Positions 35,846-47,829 of a stretch of 64,000 nt of DNA are shown piece after piece; the stretch's first letter is position 1; the number at the start of each line of letters is the position of its first letter. The stretch lies in contig CM070875.1 of the NCBI GenBank assembly GCA_036365515.1, forward strand, positions 100,423,128 through 100,487,127, given 5' to 3'. The translations under genes and the position numbers were made by a program. Below the pieces are notes generated by a model. The model saw nothing but the letters and a program-made list of their open reading frames with translations, was not told the origin of the DNA and ran no database searches. This DNA comes from Torymus aiolomorphi. Taxonomy: Eukaryota > Arthropoda > Insecta > Hymenoptera > Torymidae.

Positions 35846-35945
35846 TTAAAGCGGTCTTACACCTATAGGCATTTCTGGCCAAAATTACTTAAAAAAATTA
35901 TAAAAAATATTATTATAATAAAATAATGAAAATATATTGTAAATA

Positions 35946-36435
35946 TAACTTATTTTGAATAAAATGAGCCAAGGCAGAGTCCTTAAACTCATTTTATCCT
36001 CAGATATAGCATTTTCAAGAAAAAAAGTTTGTCGTAATCTTTCTCTGAGACCGCATGATGGATTTTCATGGGACGAAGTGCAGATTGTTCCTAATTTATG
36101 TAGTCATGGGCCTAAGCGTTGCAATTTTAAGGTTTTTATGTATGGCAGACCTTTTTCATGGCAAAAACTGATTTTTTTGCAATAATTTTTTCCATTTTTT
36201 TGGATTTTTAGGGTTTTTAGCATCGAAAAGGTACTTACACATGAAAGTCTTAAAATTGCAACTCTTAGCCCCATAACTACATAAATTAGGAATAATTTGC
36301 ACTGCGTCCCACGAAAATCCATCATTCGGTCTCAGAGAAAGGTTACGACAAACTGTTTTTCTTGAAAATGATATGATTAGGGATAAAATGAGTTTAAGGA
36401 CCTCTGCCTTAGCTCATTTTATTCAAAATAAGTAA
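35946..36435. mobile_element. PIF/Harbinger-like MITE with TAA target duplication
   Basis: The element is 35949-36432 (484 bp), with TAA on both sides. The ends are CTTATTTTGAATAAAATGAG and its complement, and the arms of about 210 bp are near-perfect inverted copies. A 3-bp TAA duplication and long inverted ends fit PIF/Harbinger MITEs. Frames inside are mirror images. Confidence 0.82.
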
Positions 36436-37187
36436 TAACCAAAAACTTTAATGAAAGCTTAACCCTTTCGTGCATATAAGGAACTGACAATCATAACGTT
36501 TCTGAAACTAGATAATTTCGATGTCCGGCATCGAGCTGAATCCAAATCTGGAGTCATATTTTCGAAATTATAATAATTGGGCCCAATATCAAGGGGGCCC
36601 ACTCTCAAAATGCAAAGTTTTGAAAAATAAAAAATACCATCGTATTCTACACAATATTTTAAAAAGAAATCATTCTTGTCATTTTTTTGATAAGACACAC
36701 CAATTTCGAGTAAAAAATTATTGAATTTCTAGGATATCGGACCCCTGAGTAAAAGCAGATGTATGTTTTATCATCCCGTGCATACAAGAGACTCAAACAT
36801 CAAACCAAGCGAAATAAAGTCTTTCTATGGAGTTTTGGGGTAGCTGATGATGAATCTGGGGTCATATTTCCGAAATTACAATAATTGGGCCCAGTACCGA
36901 GGAGGCCCAATCTTAAAATTGAAAATTTTGAAAAACAAAAAATACCAACGTATTTTGCGTAAAATTTCAAGAAGAAATTGTTTTTATCATTTTTCTGATT
37001 AGACATACCAATTTCGAGTAAAAAATTATTGAACGTGTAGGATATTGGGTCCCAGAACAAAAGCTCATGTATGTTTATCATCCTGTGCATACAAGAGACT
37101 CAAACATCAAACCAAGCGAAATAAAGTCTTTCTACGGATTTTTGGGGTAGCTGATGATGAATCTGGTGTGAGATTTCCGAAATTCTA

Positions 37188-37772
37188 ATGTTTGGAGGAG
37201 ATGATTATTTAGTAGCATTTGATAATTTCTTTACATCGGTAAATTTAGTGGAAAATCTTTTGAAGAAGCAAATTTACTCTGTTGGTGCGGTTAGAAGTAA
37301 TAGAAAGGGTCTTCCTGGTATGACGAAAAATAAAGATAAAATGAAAAGAGGTGAATATGACTATATGACAAAAGGACACGTCGCAGCTATCAAATGGATT
37401 GATAAAAAACCAGTAACACTCCTTGAAACTGCTTACGATCCAAAACAAACTGTGGAAATAAAAAGAAAAATGAAAGATGGTACAAAAGTTGATTTTCCTT
37501 GTCTAGTCGGCATCAAAATTTATAACGAAATTATGGGTGGTGTTGACAAATTCGACTAATTGAGAGAAAGATACATGATTGGTAGAAGATCAAAAAAATG
37601 GTGGCACCCCGTAATGTATTACCTTATTGACATGGCTATTATCAACTCATATTTATCATTTCAAATTTATAAAGGCTACAATTGTGAAGATCAATTGAGT
37701 TTTCGAATTCAATTAGCAAAGCAGTTGATAGATCAATTCAATGGGAGAAAGAGAATGCGACAAACTAGATAG
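37188..37772 (+). pseudogene. piggyBac transposase, C-terminal half
   Basis: It reads FGGDDYLVAFDNFFTSVNLV (second catalytic Asp), EIMGGVDKFD (third Asp), then a TAA at 37557-37559 and LRERYMIGRRSKKWWHPVMY in the same frame, ending GRKRMRQTR. The N-terminal half with the first catalytic Asp is missing because the inverted arm replaces it. The protein family cuts and rejoins DNA at TTAA. The element must have been moved by another copy. Confidence 0.9.
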
Positions 37773-38160
37773 ATACATATAACCAATATTGCGCGAAAAA
37801 AGAAATAAAAAAGTTACGCAACAAATGATAAAAAACATTGTAACATCGATTTCACCTGACCGACCCGACCGACTGATTTGAGTGACACGACTAACTGACT
37901 TGACCGATGCATGTCAAAGTCCTAACTTCAACCTTCCCGTGGTGGCATGCGTTAGTACGTAATTTAATTTTTTTTACCGAACCAATGGAGTGGGCAACGA
38001 AATATATCACAGTGATTTTATTTCCTTTCCTATCATGTACCGACTGACTTTTTATAATGTTAGACGAAGCACCAGGATAAACTTTTTCACAAAATTTTAC
38101 GTAAAATAGTGTGATAATTTTTGTTTTCGAAAATTTTGGATTTGGTTACTGGGCCCAAAC
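37773..38160. other. 3' spacer of the second piggyBac
   Basis: No coding-like frame. Contains short GACCGACC/GACTGACTT repeats (37855-37910). Confidence 0.4.
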
Positions 38161-38891
38161 ATTAGAATTTCGGAAATCTCACACCAGATTCATCATCAGC
38201 TACCCCAAAAATCCGTAGAAAGACTTTATTTCGCTTGGTTTGATGTTTGAGTCTCTTGTATGCACAGGATGATAAACATACATGAGCTTTTGTTCTGGGA
38301 CCCAATATCCTACACGTTCAATAATTTTTTACTCGAAATTGGTATGTCTAATCAGAAAAATGATAAAAACAATTTCTTCTTGAAATTTTACGCAAAATAC
38401 GTTGGTATTTTTTGTTTTTCAAAATTTTCAATTTTAAGATTGGGCCTCCTCGGTATTGGGCCCAATTATTGTAATTTCGGAAATATGACCCCAGATTCAT
38501 CATCAGCTACCCCAAAACTCCATAGAAAGACTTTATTTCGCTTGGTTTGATGTTTGAGTCTCTTGTATGCACGGGATGATAAAACATACATCTGCTTTTA
38601 CTCAGGGGTCCGATATCCTAGAAATTCAATAATTTTTTACTCGAAATTGGTGTGTCTTATCAAAAAAATGACAAGAATGATTTCTTCTTAAAATTTTGTG
38701 TAGAATACGATGGTATTTTTTATTTTTCAAAACTTTGCATTTTGAGAGTGGGCCCCCTCGGTATTGGGCCCAATTATTATAATTTCGAAAATCTGACTCC
38801 AGATTTGGATTCAGCTCGATGCCGGACATCGAAATTTTCTAGTTTCAGAAACGTTATGATTGTCAGTTCCTTATATGCACGAAAGGGTTAA

Positions 38892-41800
38892 ATACTTTTT
38901 TAAAACAATAAACACGTTTTTTAAAAGCAATTTTTTAAGTACGTTAAATTCTAACAACACAATTTGTCTAGTCCTTTTATTTCTTTTAGTCTCATCTATT
39001 CAATAAGGGCTCTCTACAAATGATAATAAATTTTTTCATGACTGTATAAACTCTCTCCCTCCTCTTTTCCACCCCACTCTCGCTCTCTCCCTCCCTCTCT
39101 CTCAACATCCGTTAACCTGAGTACCAAAAACTTTTATGAGAGCTTAAATATTTTTTTTAAAAAAATCAACACGTTTTTTAAAAGCTAATTTTTTAAGTAC
39201 ACGTTCTATAACAACATAATTTGTCTAGTCCTTTTAATTCTTCTACTCTTATTCAATAAGCACTCTTTACAAATGGTAATAATTTTTTTCATGACTACAA
39301 ATAATAATATTGCTAATATAAAACTTTCTACGAAAGTATAAAATAAGGCAAGTATAGACGTTTTTTCTGGATAATCTATAAAAAACAACACAATTTGTCT
39401 AGTCCTTTTATTTCTTCGAATCTCATCTATTCAATAAGCACTCTCTACAAATGGTAATAATTTTTTTCATGACTGTACAAATAATCTATAAAATAATAAT
39501 ATTTTTGTTTTTGTAAAAGAAATCAAATAAATACGAATGAAAAAGTCTTTTAATTCTTTGAGTCATTGTATACTGAACAAATTATATGTAAGTACATTCA
39601 AATTGTTCACTGCAAATTAAACAAACGAAAGTTGTGAAATCAATTATCGATCGCCAAGTAATGCAAACAACTCTCGGAAACTACTGTATGACTGTTCTCA
39701 GAAATGTATTCAAATTTGTTCATCTTTCTGAACTATACAAATTAAACACAAGAAAGTACTGTAATCAATTTATTGTAGTCAAGTACAGACCATAAGTTAA
39801 CTTGACTGATATAATAGATCTTTTCGTATCTCGCGTGTAAAATTACATTTTACGACCACGTTGTAACTTCAAAATTATTCAGCCAGCGGGCATAAAATAC
39901 TACTTAACGCCCAAGAGGCCCAATAGCTCACATACTCTTACAAAACTTTATAGAGCCTACGCACTTTGCGCCCGTGTGGGCGAAAATTATTTTAATTATA
40001 TAACTATAATGCCTTCTCTTTATTTCTAAAATTCATAAGAATTTTTTCAGATATTTACGAAAAGTCAAAACCTATATAAAAAAATTACATAGTTGCCAAC
40101 ACATCGCTATTTTTCATTATTCTTTCTCAATGTTCAACTTTCTATAATATTACGCACTTTGGGAGGAAAAGAGAAGTCTAGAGCTGCTCTAGCGGAGGTG
40201 GTCCTCCGATCTCCCATATATACTTGGCGGGCCCGACGATTTGCAGTTTACCGGTGGGCTACTTAAATATAGAATACAAAATTTTTGCATAAATTCATTA
40301 ACAATATTTATACCTATAAGTCTACTATAAATAATTACATTGGCTTTAATTTTTAATTGGTACCGTTAAATACAACATCCCTATATGTGCAGAATCATGA
40401 TTTACTTTTATTACCCACAATATTTTTCTTTGTGTCCGTCCTTTTTAAACGAGAATAAAATACAATATTCTTATAAATTTACATTTTACTTAAAAGTGCT
40501 TTACATTTTACTAACCGTTTTATAAGCAACCTATTGTGTATCCTTTTCCCGCGTGTAAATATCATATAAGATCTCATATGAGAATTTCAGGCATCACATA
40601 TCTCGTATGCGATGCCATCGGCAATTTTATATATAATGGGATTACATGTGAGATCTCATATGATACTTTCAGCCGGGTTTGCACTTTCTATTTAAAAACA
40701 GAGTGATAGATTCAGAGATCAGTAGTTAATATGTAGAAGCAACCCATTTATACATTTTATCTGATCTTTAAACATATGAATATTTATATGAAAATGACCA
40801 TGTCTTATACCTTGAACTGCAAATCGTCGGGCCCGCCAAGTATGTATGAGAGATCGGAGGACCACCCCTGCTAGAGCAGCTCTAGACTTCTCTTTTCCTC
40901 CCAAGGTGCGTAATATTATAGAAAGGTCAAAATTGAGAAAGAATAATGAAAAATAGTGATGTGTTGGTAACTATGTAATTTTTTTATATAGGCTTTGACT
41001 TTTCGTAAATATCTGAAAAAATTCTTATTAATTTTGGAAATAAAGAGAAGGCATTATAGTTATATAATTAAAATAATTTTCGCCCACACGGGCGCAAAGT
41101 GCGTAGGTTCTATAATGTTTTGTAAGAGTATGTGAGCTATTGGGCCTCTTGGGCGTTAAGTAGTATTTTATGTCCGCTGGCTGAATAATTTTTAAGTTAC
41201 AACGTGGTCGTAAAATGTAATTTTACACGCGAGATACGAAAAGTCCTATTATATCAGTCAAGTTAACTTATGGCCTGTACCTGACTACAATAAATTGATT
41301 TCAGTACTTTCTTGTGTTTAATTTGTATAGCTCAGAAAGATGAACAAATTTGAATACATTTCTGAGAACAGTCATACAGTAGTTTCCGAGAGTTGTTTGC
41401 ATTACTTGGCGATCGATAATTGACTTCACAACTTTCGTTTGTTTAATTTGCAATGAACAATTTGAATGTACTTACTTAGATATAATTTGTTCAGTATACA
41501 ATGACTCAAAGAATTAAAAGACTTTTTCATTCGTATTTATTTGATTTCGTTTACAAAAACATAAATATTATTATTTTGTAGATTATTTGTACAGTCATGA
41601 AAAAAATTATTACCATCTGTAGAGAGTGCTTATTGAATAGATGAGATTCGAAGAAATAAAAGGACTAGACAAATTGTGTTGTTTTTTATAGATTATCCAG
41701 AAAAAACGTCTATACTTGCCTTATTTTATACTTTCGTAGAAAGTTTTATATTAGCAATATTATTATTTGTAGTCATGAAAAAAATTATTACCATTTGTAA

Positions 41801-42176
41801 AGAGTGCTTATTGAATAAGAGTAGAAGAATTAAAAAGACTAGACAAATTATGTTGTTATAGAACGTGTACTTAAAAAATTAGCTTTTAAAAAACGTGTTG
41901 ATTGTTTTAACAAAATTTTTAAGCTCTCATTAAAGTTTTTGGTACTCAGGTTAACGGATGTTGAGAGAGAGGGAGGGAGAGAGCGAGAGTGGGGTGGAAA
42001 AGAGGAGGGAGAGAGTTTATACAGTCATGAAAAAAATTATTATCATTTGTAGAGAGAGTCCTTATTGAATAGATGAGACTAAAAGAAATAAATGGACTAG
42101 ACAAATTGTGTTGTTAGAATTTAACGTACTTAAAAAATTGCTTTTAAAAAACGTGTTTATTGTTTTAAAAAAATAT
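38892..42176. repeat. 3.3-kb palindrome (about 1.36-kb arms, 570-bp centre)
   Basis: The arms 38892-40248 and 40819-42176 mirror each other around about 40533. The 61-codon frames 39206-39391 (minus) and 41676-41861 (plus) differ by one residue. The left arm resumes beyond the second piggyBac at about 36436-36458, so the piggyBac interrupted an existing palindrome. Each arm has an internal 290-bp duplication (AATTTGTCTAGTCCTTTTA boxes) and a GA/CT-rich tract. No transposase is inside. Confidence 0.85.
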
Positions 42177-42900
42177 TTAAGTTCTCATTAAAGTTTTTGG
42201 TAGTCAGTTTCACGGATGTTGAGAGAAAGGGAGAGAGAGAGGAGAGAGAGAGAAAGTGAGAGAGAGATAGAGGGAGGGCGGGAGAGACTAATACTTGTCT
42301 TAGTTTAAACTTTTGTAAAATGTTTTTTAGATATATTTCACAACTTTTTAAGAGAAAATAATAATTACATAGTGTGATAACATTATGAGGGTTTATTGTA
42401 GTATAGTATATTTTTAATATCATTAGTAAATGATAGTATTGTTATTCACAAAAGTTTTAAATTTGAATGTTTCTTCAAGGATTACATAAATACTAAAGGG
42501 ATCGATATTTTTTTTAACAAATTAGATCTTAAAACGAAGCTTTTAGTTGATATTTTTATAAATTTTTTTCAGAGCATATTATAAGTATTTTCATTTTTTG
42601 GTACTAGAAATTAATTGTTAAAGCCTTAAATTAGTTCTATTATAAGACTGCTATATGATAATATCATTAATTATTTTTGTAGCTTCGCAATTATTTTTTA
42701 TTTATAACATTAGCAGATTTTTTTACATAATCAAACGGTTATTTTACTTTAAATACAAAATAGATGATACGTAAACATTTATATATTGTATAAGATATGA
42801 AGGTAGATTAGAAAATTTATTAAAAGTCTAATAAAAGTGTGCAGTGATAGTTGAATTAAAGTTTTAGTACTTGAATTTTTATTGGAAACTTTCTACTTAA
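42177..42900. other. GA-rich patch and AT-rich spacer
   Basis: 42215-42290 is GAGAGA-rich and partly continues the palindrome arm. The rest is AT-rich without a recognisable feature. Confidence 0.5.
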
Positions 42901-43599
42901 AATAGTAGGGAACGATACTAAAGAAAAGGTAAGTCCATATTAACTCATATATACAAAAAAAGATTTAGTTTACAGATTTAAATCAACTTTTAAAGGAAGC
43001 AAAAGATATACTATTGTGCATAAAAACATTATGGATCCTTTACTTCTACCAGAAAGCTATCATCATCAACCATCGTTTGCATCTCACTATAATATAATTG
43101 ACATTTTATTTTCTAAAGTCAAAACTGTTACGGTTACGCAATACAATACATTTTTTCTGTTAATTTTTCTTTATATATTAAAATTTTTTAATTTTTCTTT
43201 ATATATTGTATTTTTAAAATAAACATATATTAATTAAAAACATAAAAAGAATATAGGAAATTTCTTTTTATTTATTAACTCTGGAATGTTTACTTGATTT
43301 GTACTTCGTAATATATTCACCAAAGACTAAGAATCTGAAAATGAAATAATCACACAAAGTATCTGTTATTTTCTTAAATTTTATATATGTACTGTAATAT
43401 TTACAGAATACATGGCTCCTCTGAAACATTTCGCGCCCCTCACCATGAGCTAATAATTATATTATTCTCAACACTTGGATTTATGGAAATTATCACTAGA
43501 ACCCGGTCAAAAATATCCAGCTAGGAAACCCAGTTGGATCCATATCACATGGGAAATCCGGCTGGATCCGGGTGGATCTACACAGATTTCAGAAGATTA

Positions 43600-44740
43600 G
43601 ATTAGACCACTTGTATTAATAACCCATCATTGCTACACGACTTGTAAAATGTGAGAAAAAAAGCTTTCTCGATATTCTTTTATAGTAGAGATATACGTTC
43701 TTGAAATTATTATTTAAACTACTTAAATTAATAACCCATCATTGCCACACATAATCTTGTAAAATTAAAAATGCAACCAATTTATGAACTAAGAATCACT
43801 GAGAATAAAAGCTTTCTTGACATTCTTGTATAGATAAAACTTTTTGAAATTATTATCTAAATCTTGTCTAGAAAAATATTTACTAAGAACTCTGAAACAT
43901 TTTGACGTGTCCCATGGTGAGAAATCATATATTAGATTAACTGAGCACTTTTATTCTTTGAAATTTTCACAATAACATATTATTTTTACTTTTTTCAGTA
44001 TTCCCATGTTCATTAGACATAATCTTTTCATTGGCACTTGAATAAATATGTACAACAGCATAGCACTGATATCGACTAAGTTTTTTGAATATGACAGATG
44101 CTTTTTAAACCAAGGCTCAGACCAATATTTCAAATCGGCAACATAAATTATATTGTATATTTATAACCTCACATGTCACTCAGCAATATTTTCTTCTATG
44201 CAAAAATTTATTATGAAGATTATGAACCTCATAACACATAATTAGTCAATAAACACTTGTTCTATTCTCAAAACATTTGAAATTGATTTTTAATAGAAGT
44301 TTTAAAATTTAATTATAAACACTTCTTGTAACATGTCATACTATATTTTATTGATTATTACACAAAACACTGAAAATTATATTGTATATTTATAACCTCG
44401 GGTATCACTCAGCAATATTTTCTTCTATGCAAAAGCGTATTATGAAGTTTATGAACCTCATAACACGAAATTACTTATTAATACATACTTGAGCTATTTT
44501 CAAAACATTTCAAACTGATTTTAAGTAGAAGTTTTAAAATTTGATATAACACTTCATGCAACACATCATACCGGTATTTTATTTTATTTAACACAAAACA
44601 CTGATTACATTCAATTTTTTAATCACTATGTTATTTGTTATCAATAAAATTTGATTATATATGCACTTCATGCAACACATCATACTGGTATTTTATTTTA
44701 TTTATTACACAAAACACTGATTAGATGTCATTTTCTAATA
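43600..44740. repeat. Local tandem duplications in AT-rich DNA
   Basis: An approximately 125-bp unit is doubled at 43600-43860 (AATAACCCATCATTGC). An approximately 240-bp unit is doubled at 44140-44610 (ATTTATAACCTC, CAGCAATATTTTCTTCTATG). An approximately 110-bp unit is doubled at 44550-44725 (CACTTCATGCAACACATCAT). Short frames at 43016-43222 and 43951-44133 are not recognised. Confidence 0.7.
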
Positions 44741-44884
44741 ATCACAACATTTTTATTATCAATATAATATTCAACTAGATAGACGATCTATGAAAATAAC
44801 AATTTTCTTTTCTTATTTTGAAAAACTTACTTCAAAACATTATACTTCTTTCGTACTTTGAGTCTAATGCTGTCTAAATAAACA

Positions 44885-45340
44885 TCTTAGTTGTTGTTTG
44901 TTTTATGTGTGATTCATTGAAAGCAATGAAACTGTCATTTTCTTCATTGACATCCACGTACTCTATTTGCCCTGTCAAATATGAAGACAAATTTTTAATA
45001 TTTTTCTAAAATTATATCTCATATAAAAAATTTTCATGTTGAGAATATGTAGATACATCTTGAAAAATATTGTGTCGTAAATAGTATTTGCCGGCTCTTC
45101 CATGATAATATTGGTTTGGTTTTTCTTTCTTGAGTAGTACTATATTCTTACTATCTTCTTTAGTATAAATTATTCTATTCCTAAGCGTCTATTCTTGTAT
45201 TAAAATAACTTTTTCTTGTCCATTAATAATAAAATAACCACCAGGATTATGAGGGCACTCGTTTAATTTTGTTAATTCAAAATTAGATTTTTCAGACAGT
45301 ACACAATTAGAACTCAACATTATTCGCTATATTACATATA
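44885..45340 (-). pseudogene. Fragments of RNA polymerase III second-largest subunit (POLR3B/RPC2-like)
   Basis: Minus strand. From 45320 leftwards the frame reads [40 protein letters not shown] and IQE, then a TAG where Gln is expected, then RNRIIYTKEDSK, and later HGRAGKYYLRHNIFQD. These are the hallmark segments of the RPC2 subunit near residue 200. A second piece (44971-44885) starts after a splice-acceptor-like TTCATATTTGACAG and reads GQIEYVDVNEENDSFIAFNE, which fits RPC2 roughly 400 residues further on. The exons between are missing. The host function would be in Pol III transcription; this is a broken, exon-containing duplicate and not a retrocopy. Confidence 0.8.
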
Positions 45341-45409
45341 TCTCCATATTTCCAAAATGACTCGAAAAAAATCTTCTGGTATAATATCTGTAAGATAATA
45401 ATTAATGAA

Positions 45410-46135
45410 TTCTTCTTTGTTAAAAACTATTTTTTAACAGTGATCTATTTACTTGGTAATAATCCTTACATTTTCTGATATACTCTGTAAAAATAAAAAC
45501 AAGGTTTCACAAAGTAACAATACTTATTATAAACTTTATTGATTTATAACTTTATAATAAAAGTTTACTACTTATCTGATTATAATAATTGCTATTGTCC
45601 ATTGATATTTACAGCTGCTTATATAGGTCATTTTCCAATCCACTTGAAGATTTAAAAATTTCTTGAGACTCATGGATATACAGAAAATTCGGTTAGCCTA
45701 CTCTACTTTTTCGATGAACTTGAATAATTAATAATAATTAACTCTTCTATTAAAAACTATTTTTTAACAGTGATATATTTACTTGGTAATAATCCTTACA
45801 TTTTCTGATATACTCTGTAAAAATAAAAACAAGATTTCACAAAATAACAATACTTATTATAAACTTTATTGATTTATAACTTTATAATAAAAGTTTACTA
45901 CTTATCTGATTATAATATATTGCTATTGCCCATTGATATTTACAGCTGCTTATATAGGTTATATTTTTTCAATCAAATCCAAAATGAAATAATCTGTATA
46001 TGCATCTGTATGTATATATATAATATATTGCTATTGTCCATTGATATTCACAGCCGCTTGTATAGGTTATATTTTTCCAATCAAATCCAAAATGAAATAA
46101 GCTGTATGTGTATCTGTTTATGTATATATATAATA
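45410..46135. repeat. Tandem duplications next to the Pol III fragments
   Basis: An approximately 335-bp unit occurs at 45410-45630 and 45740-45960 (AACTATTTTTTAACAGTGAT, TTTGATTTATAACT-like). An approximately 118-bp unit is doubled at 45910-46130 (TTGCTATTG, CATTGATATT, CAATCAAATCCAAAATGAAA). Confidence 0.75.
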
Positions 46136-46312
46136 AGTACTTATCTAACTAATAAAAGTTATTTTCCCCGTTAATTGATACACATAATTCTTCTCATAAT
46201 TAGTTGATTTCTTGCGATCTTTCAAATATATTATTATTAACTAACTCACTAAATGATAACATTTGTATATAAAAATACTGACATGTTATATGTAAGGTTA
46301 GGTGTTGACCAG

Positions 46313-46345
46313 ATACGTGTGTGTGTGTGTGTGTGTGTGTGTGTA
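46313..46345. repeat. (GT)n microsatellite
   Basis: About 16 GT units directly beside modular repeat C. Confidence 0.93.
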
Positions 46346-46365
46346 TTATATTTATATATATATAA

Positions 46366-46598
46366 AGGTTTTTAAACGTTATTTCTGGGATTATACAGTG
46401 TTATATAGTCCATTTTCTCAGAGTTGCGTCATATAAGTGACTAAAGAAATAATCCCTCTCTTAGTACCAAAACTCTAGCGGGGTCCCAGAAATAACGCGA
46501 AAACAGGGGGTGTAAATCTGGGACGTCCCAGAAATAACGTGGAGTCCCAGAAATAACGGGTATATATACAAAAAACGTCCCAGAAATAACGCTTAAAG
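46366..46598. mobile_element. Modular repeat C (same subfamily as B, inverted)
   Basis: One AACGTTATTTCTGGGA, the core in reverse (AGTGACTAAAGAAATAATCC), then four GTCCCAGAAATAACG motifs at about 46482, 46528, 46544 and 46577. It is the reverse complement of repeat B with few changes, next to GT/TA repeats. Confidence 0.75.
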
Positions 46599-46948
46599 AT
46601 ATTTACAAGCGTAAAATAGACGACAACCGGAAGTGTCGTAAGAGCTGCAAACCGGATATCGGAATAACGAGAAGAAAAGTTCGGAAAGGAAACAGCACAT
46701 AAAAAAATTCAGCTCTCTATATCTTTTGAACAAGATAATCTTTTTAAATAAAATCTTTTGATTTGAGTAGAGCAATGGAATGGCTTTGGATTAAGAGGGA
46801 TATGTTATATAGTAAAAACTAACGCCATATACGTAAAAGGGCATTGAATTTTTCGTACACCCATTTCAATGTATATGTAGCACGGGTCGCTCCTTTAGGC
46901 TTCTTCTATACTTGCCTTCGGAGCCCTCCCGCGCTCCTTGATCTTCAG
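46599..46948. repeat. Dispersed repeat, copy 2 (inverted partner at 5814-6225)
   Basis: Shares GACAACCGGAAGTGTCGTAA, GAGCTGCAAACCGGATATC and GCACGGGTCGCTCCTTTAGG with copy 1 in the opposite orientation. It ends against the right TTAA-type inverted end. The minus-strand frame 46593-46775 corresponds to the plus-strand frame in copy 1. Confidence 0.75.
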
Positions 46949-47039
46949 TATATTTTGATTATTTTATTATAATAATATTTTTTATCATTTTTTAGGTAAT
47001 TCTGGCCAGAAAGGCCTATAGGTGTAAGACCGCCTTAAA

Positions 47040-47790
47040 TTTACATTAAGTATCAAGAAACATGCTATTTAAATGCTGAGTAAGAATATTTGTTATAATC
47101 TCAAAATCTTTTTCTTTCAATTTTAGTGCATCTTTAATATTTGATATAATAATATTGCAGTACATTTATCCTTAACCAATATTAAGTTTTGGGGTTAGAC
47201 ACTATAAGCTATTCGAATATTTTTTATCGTGAAGTGTTAAATAAAGAATAAATCCTAACATGATATTGAAGTAATTTATTTTAAATCTCTTTTACTTTTC
47301 CTTTTTAATCTCGAAGCCTTCTTTATTGCAAAAATAAAAAAAGAATTTGCTTGTTCTGAATTTTCCGGCTCAATTCTATAATTAATCGTACTATTACTTT
47401 AACAAATAATTGTAAATTGTTATTTACGTTTTAAGTTACAGCCAACATTAATTCAATTATTGTTCATTTAATACTGTTCACCTTAATCATGTTCGTTGCA
47501 AGAAATAATAATCATCAAATAAAAATGCATGTTTAATGTTAAATTGTCGCGCCTTTCACCAAGAGCCAATTACAAAATAAATCTATAGAGACCTCAAATC
47601 TTCCGGTTATCATTTTTTAAGAAGGGATTCCTTCGCCTGCTAAATCAGTTAGCAGCAGGGTTTTAAGGAATAGGGGAAAGGAATAGAAGTATAGTCAGCA
47701 AAAACGACCCGTGAGAGGGAAGGAAACATGATCAAAATTGCATTCGTATGAAGATATATTACCTTACGCAACTAGATCCTCAGCCTGAGC
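47040..47790. other. No identifiable feature
   Basis: AT-rich up to 47560, then mixed composition leading into the JmjC pseudogene. No coding-like frame or repeat partner. Confidence 0.4.
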
Positions 47791-47829
47791 CTGGGACTTT
47801 CACCGGTAACGTGCGAAGCTCGTCACATC

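Larger units (their letters stand above)
36459..38891. mobile_element. Second piggyBac element with long inverted arms
   Basis: TTAA at 36459-36462 and 38888-38891 flanks 36463-38887. The ends read CCCTTTCGTGCATATAAGGA inward. The arms, about 720 bp, are nearly identical: the mirrored 96-codon frames 36800-37090 and 38260-38550 differ by one residue. Each arm contains about two and a half units of a roughly 300-bp repeat. The interior codes for only the C-terminal half of a transposase. It is inserted in the left arm of the 38.9-42.2 kb palindrome. Confidence 0.92.
35846..47038. mobile_element. TTAA-flanked inverted ends enclosing 11.2 kb
   Basis: TTAA at 35846-35849 and 47035-47038 flanks about 85-bp inverted repeats. 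These start AGCGGTCTTACACCTATAGG on the left; the complement on the right starts GGCGGTCTTACACC, with one mismatch at the first base. This is what a piggyBac-type element or MITE looks like. Either a short MITE was pulled apart by insertions, or one large element carries everything between. I favour the first because the contents are mostly independent elements. Confidence 0.6.

Noticed and set aside
36800..38550. Two almost identical 96-codon frames suggesting a conserved gene
   Set aside because: They are the two inverted arms of the second piggyBac; identity reflects arm identity and not coding constraint.
39206..41861. Two nearly identical 61-codon frames
   Set aside because: Mirror copies in the palindrome arms, AT-rich and without any protein motif.
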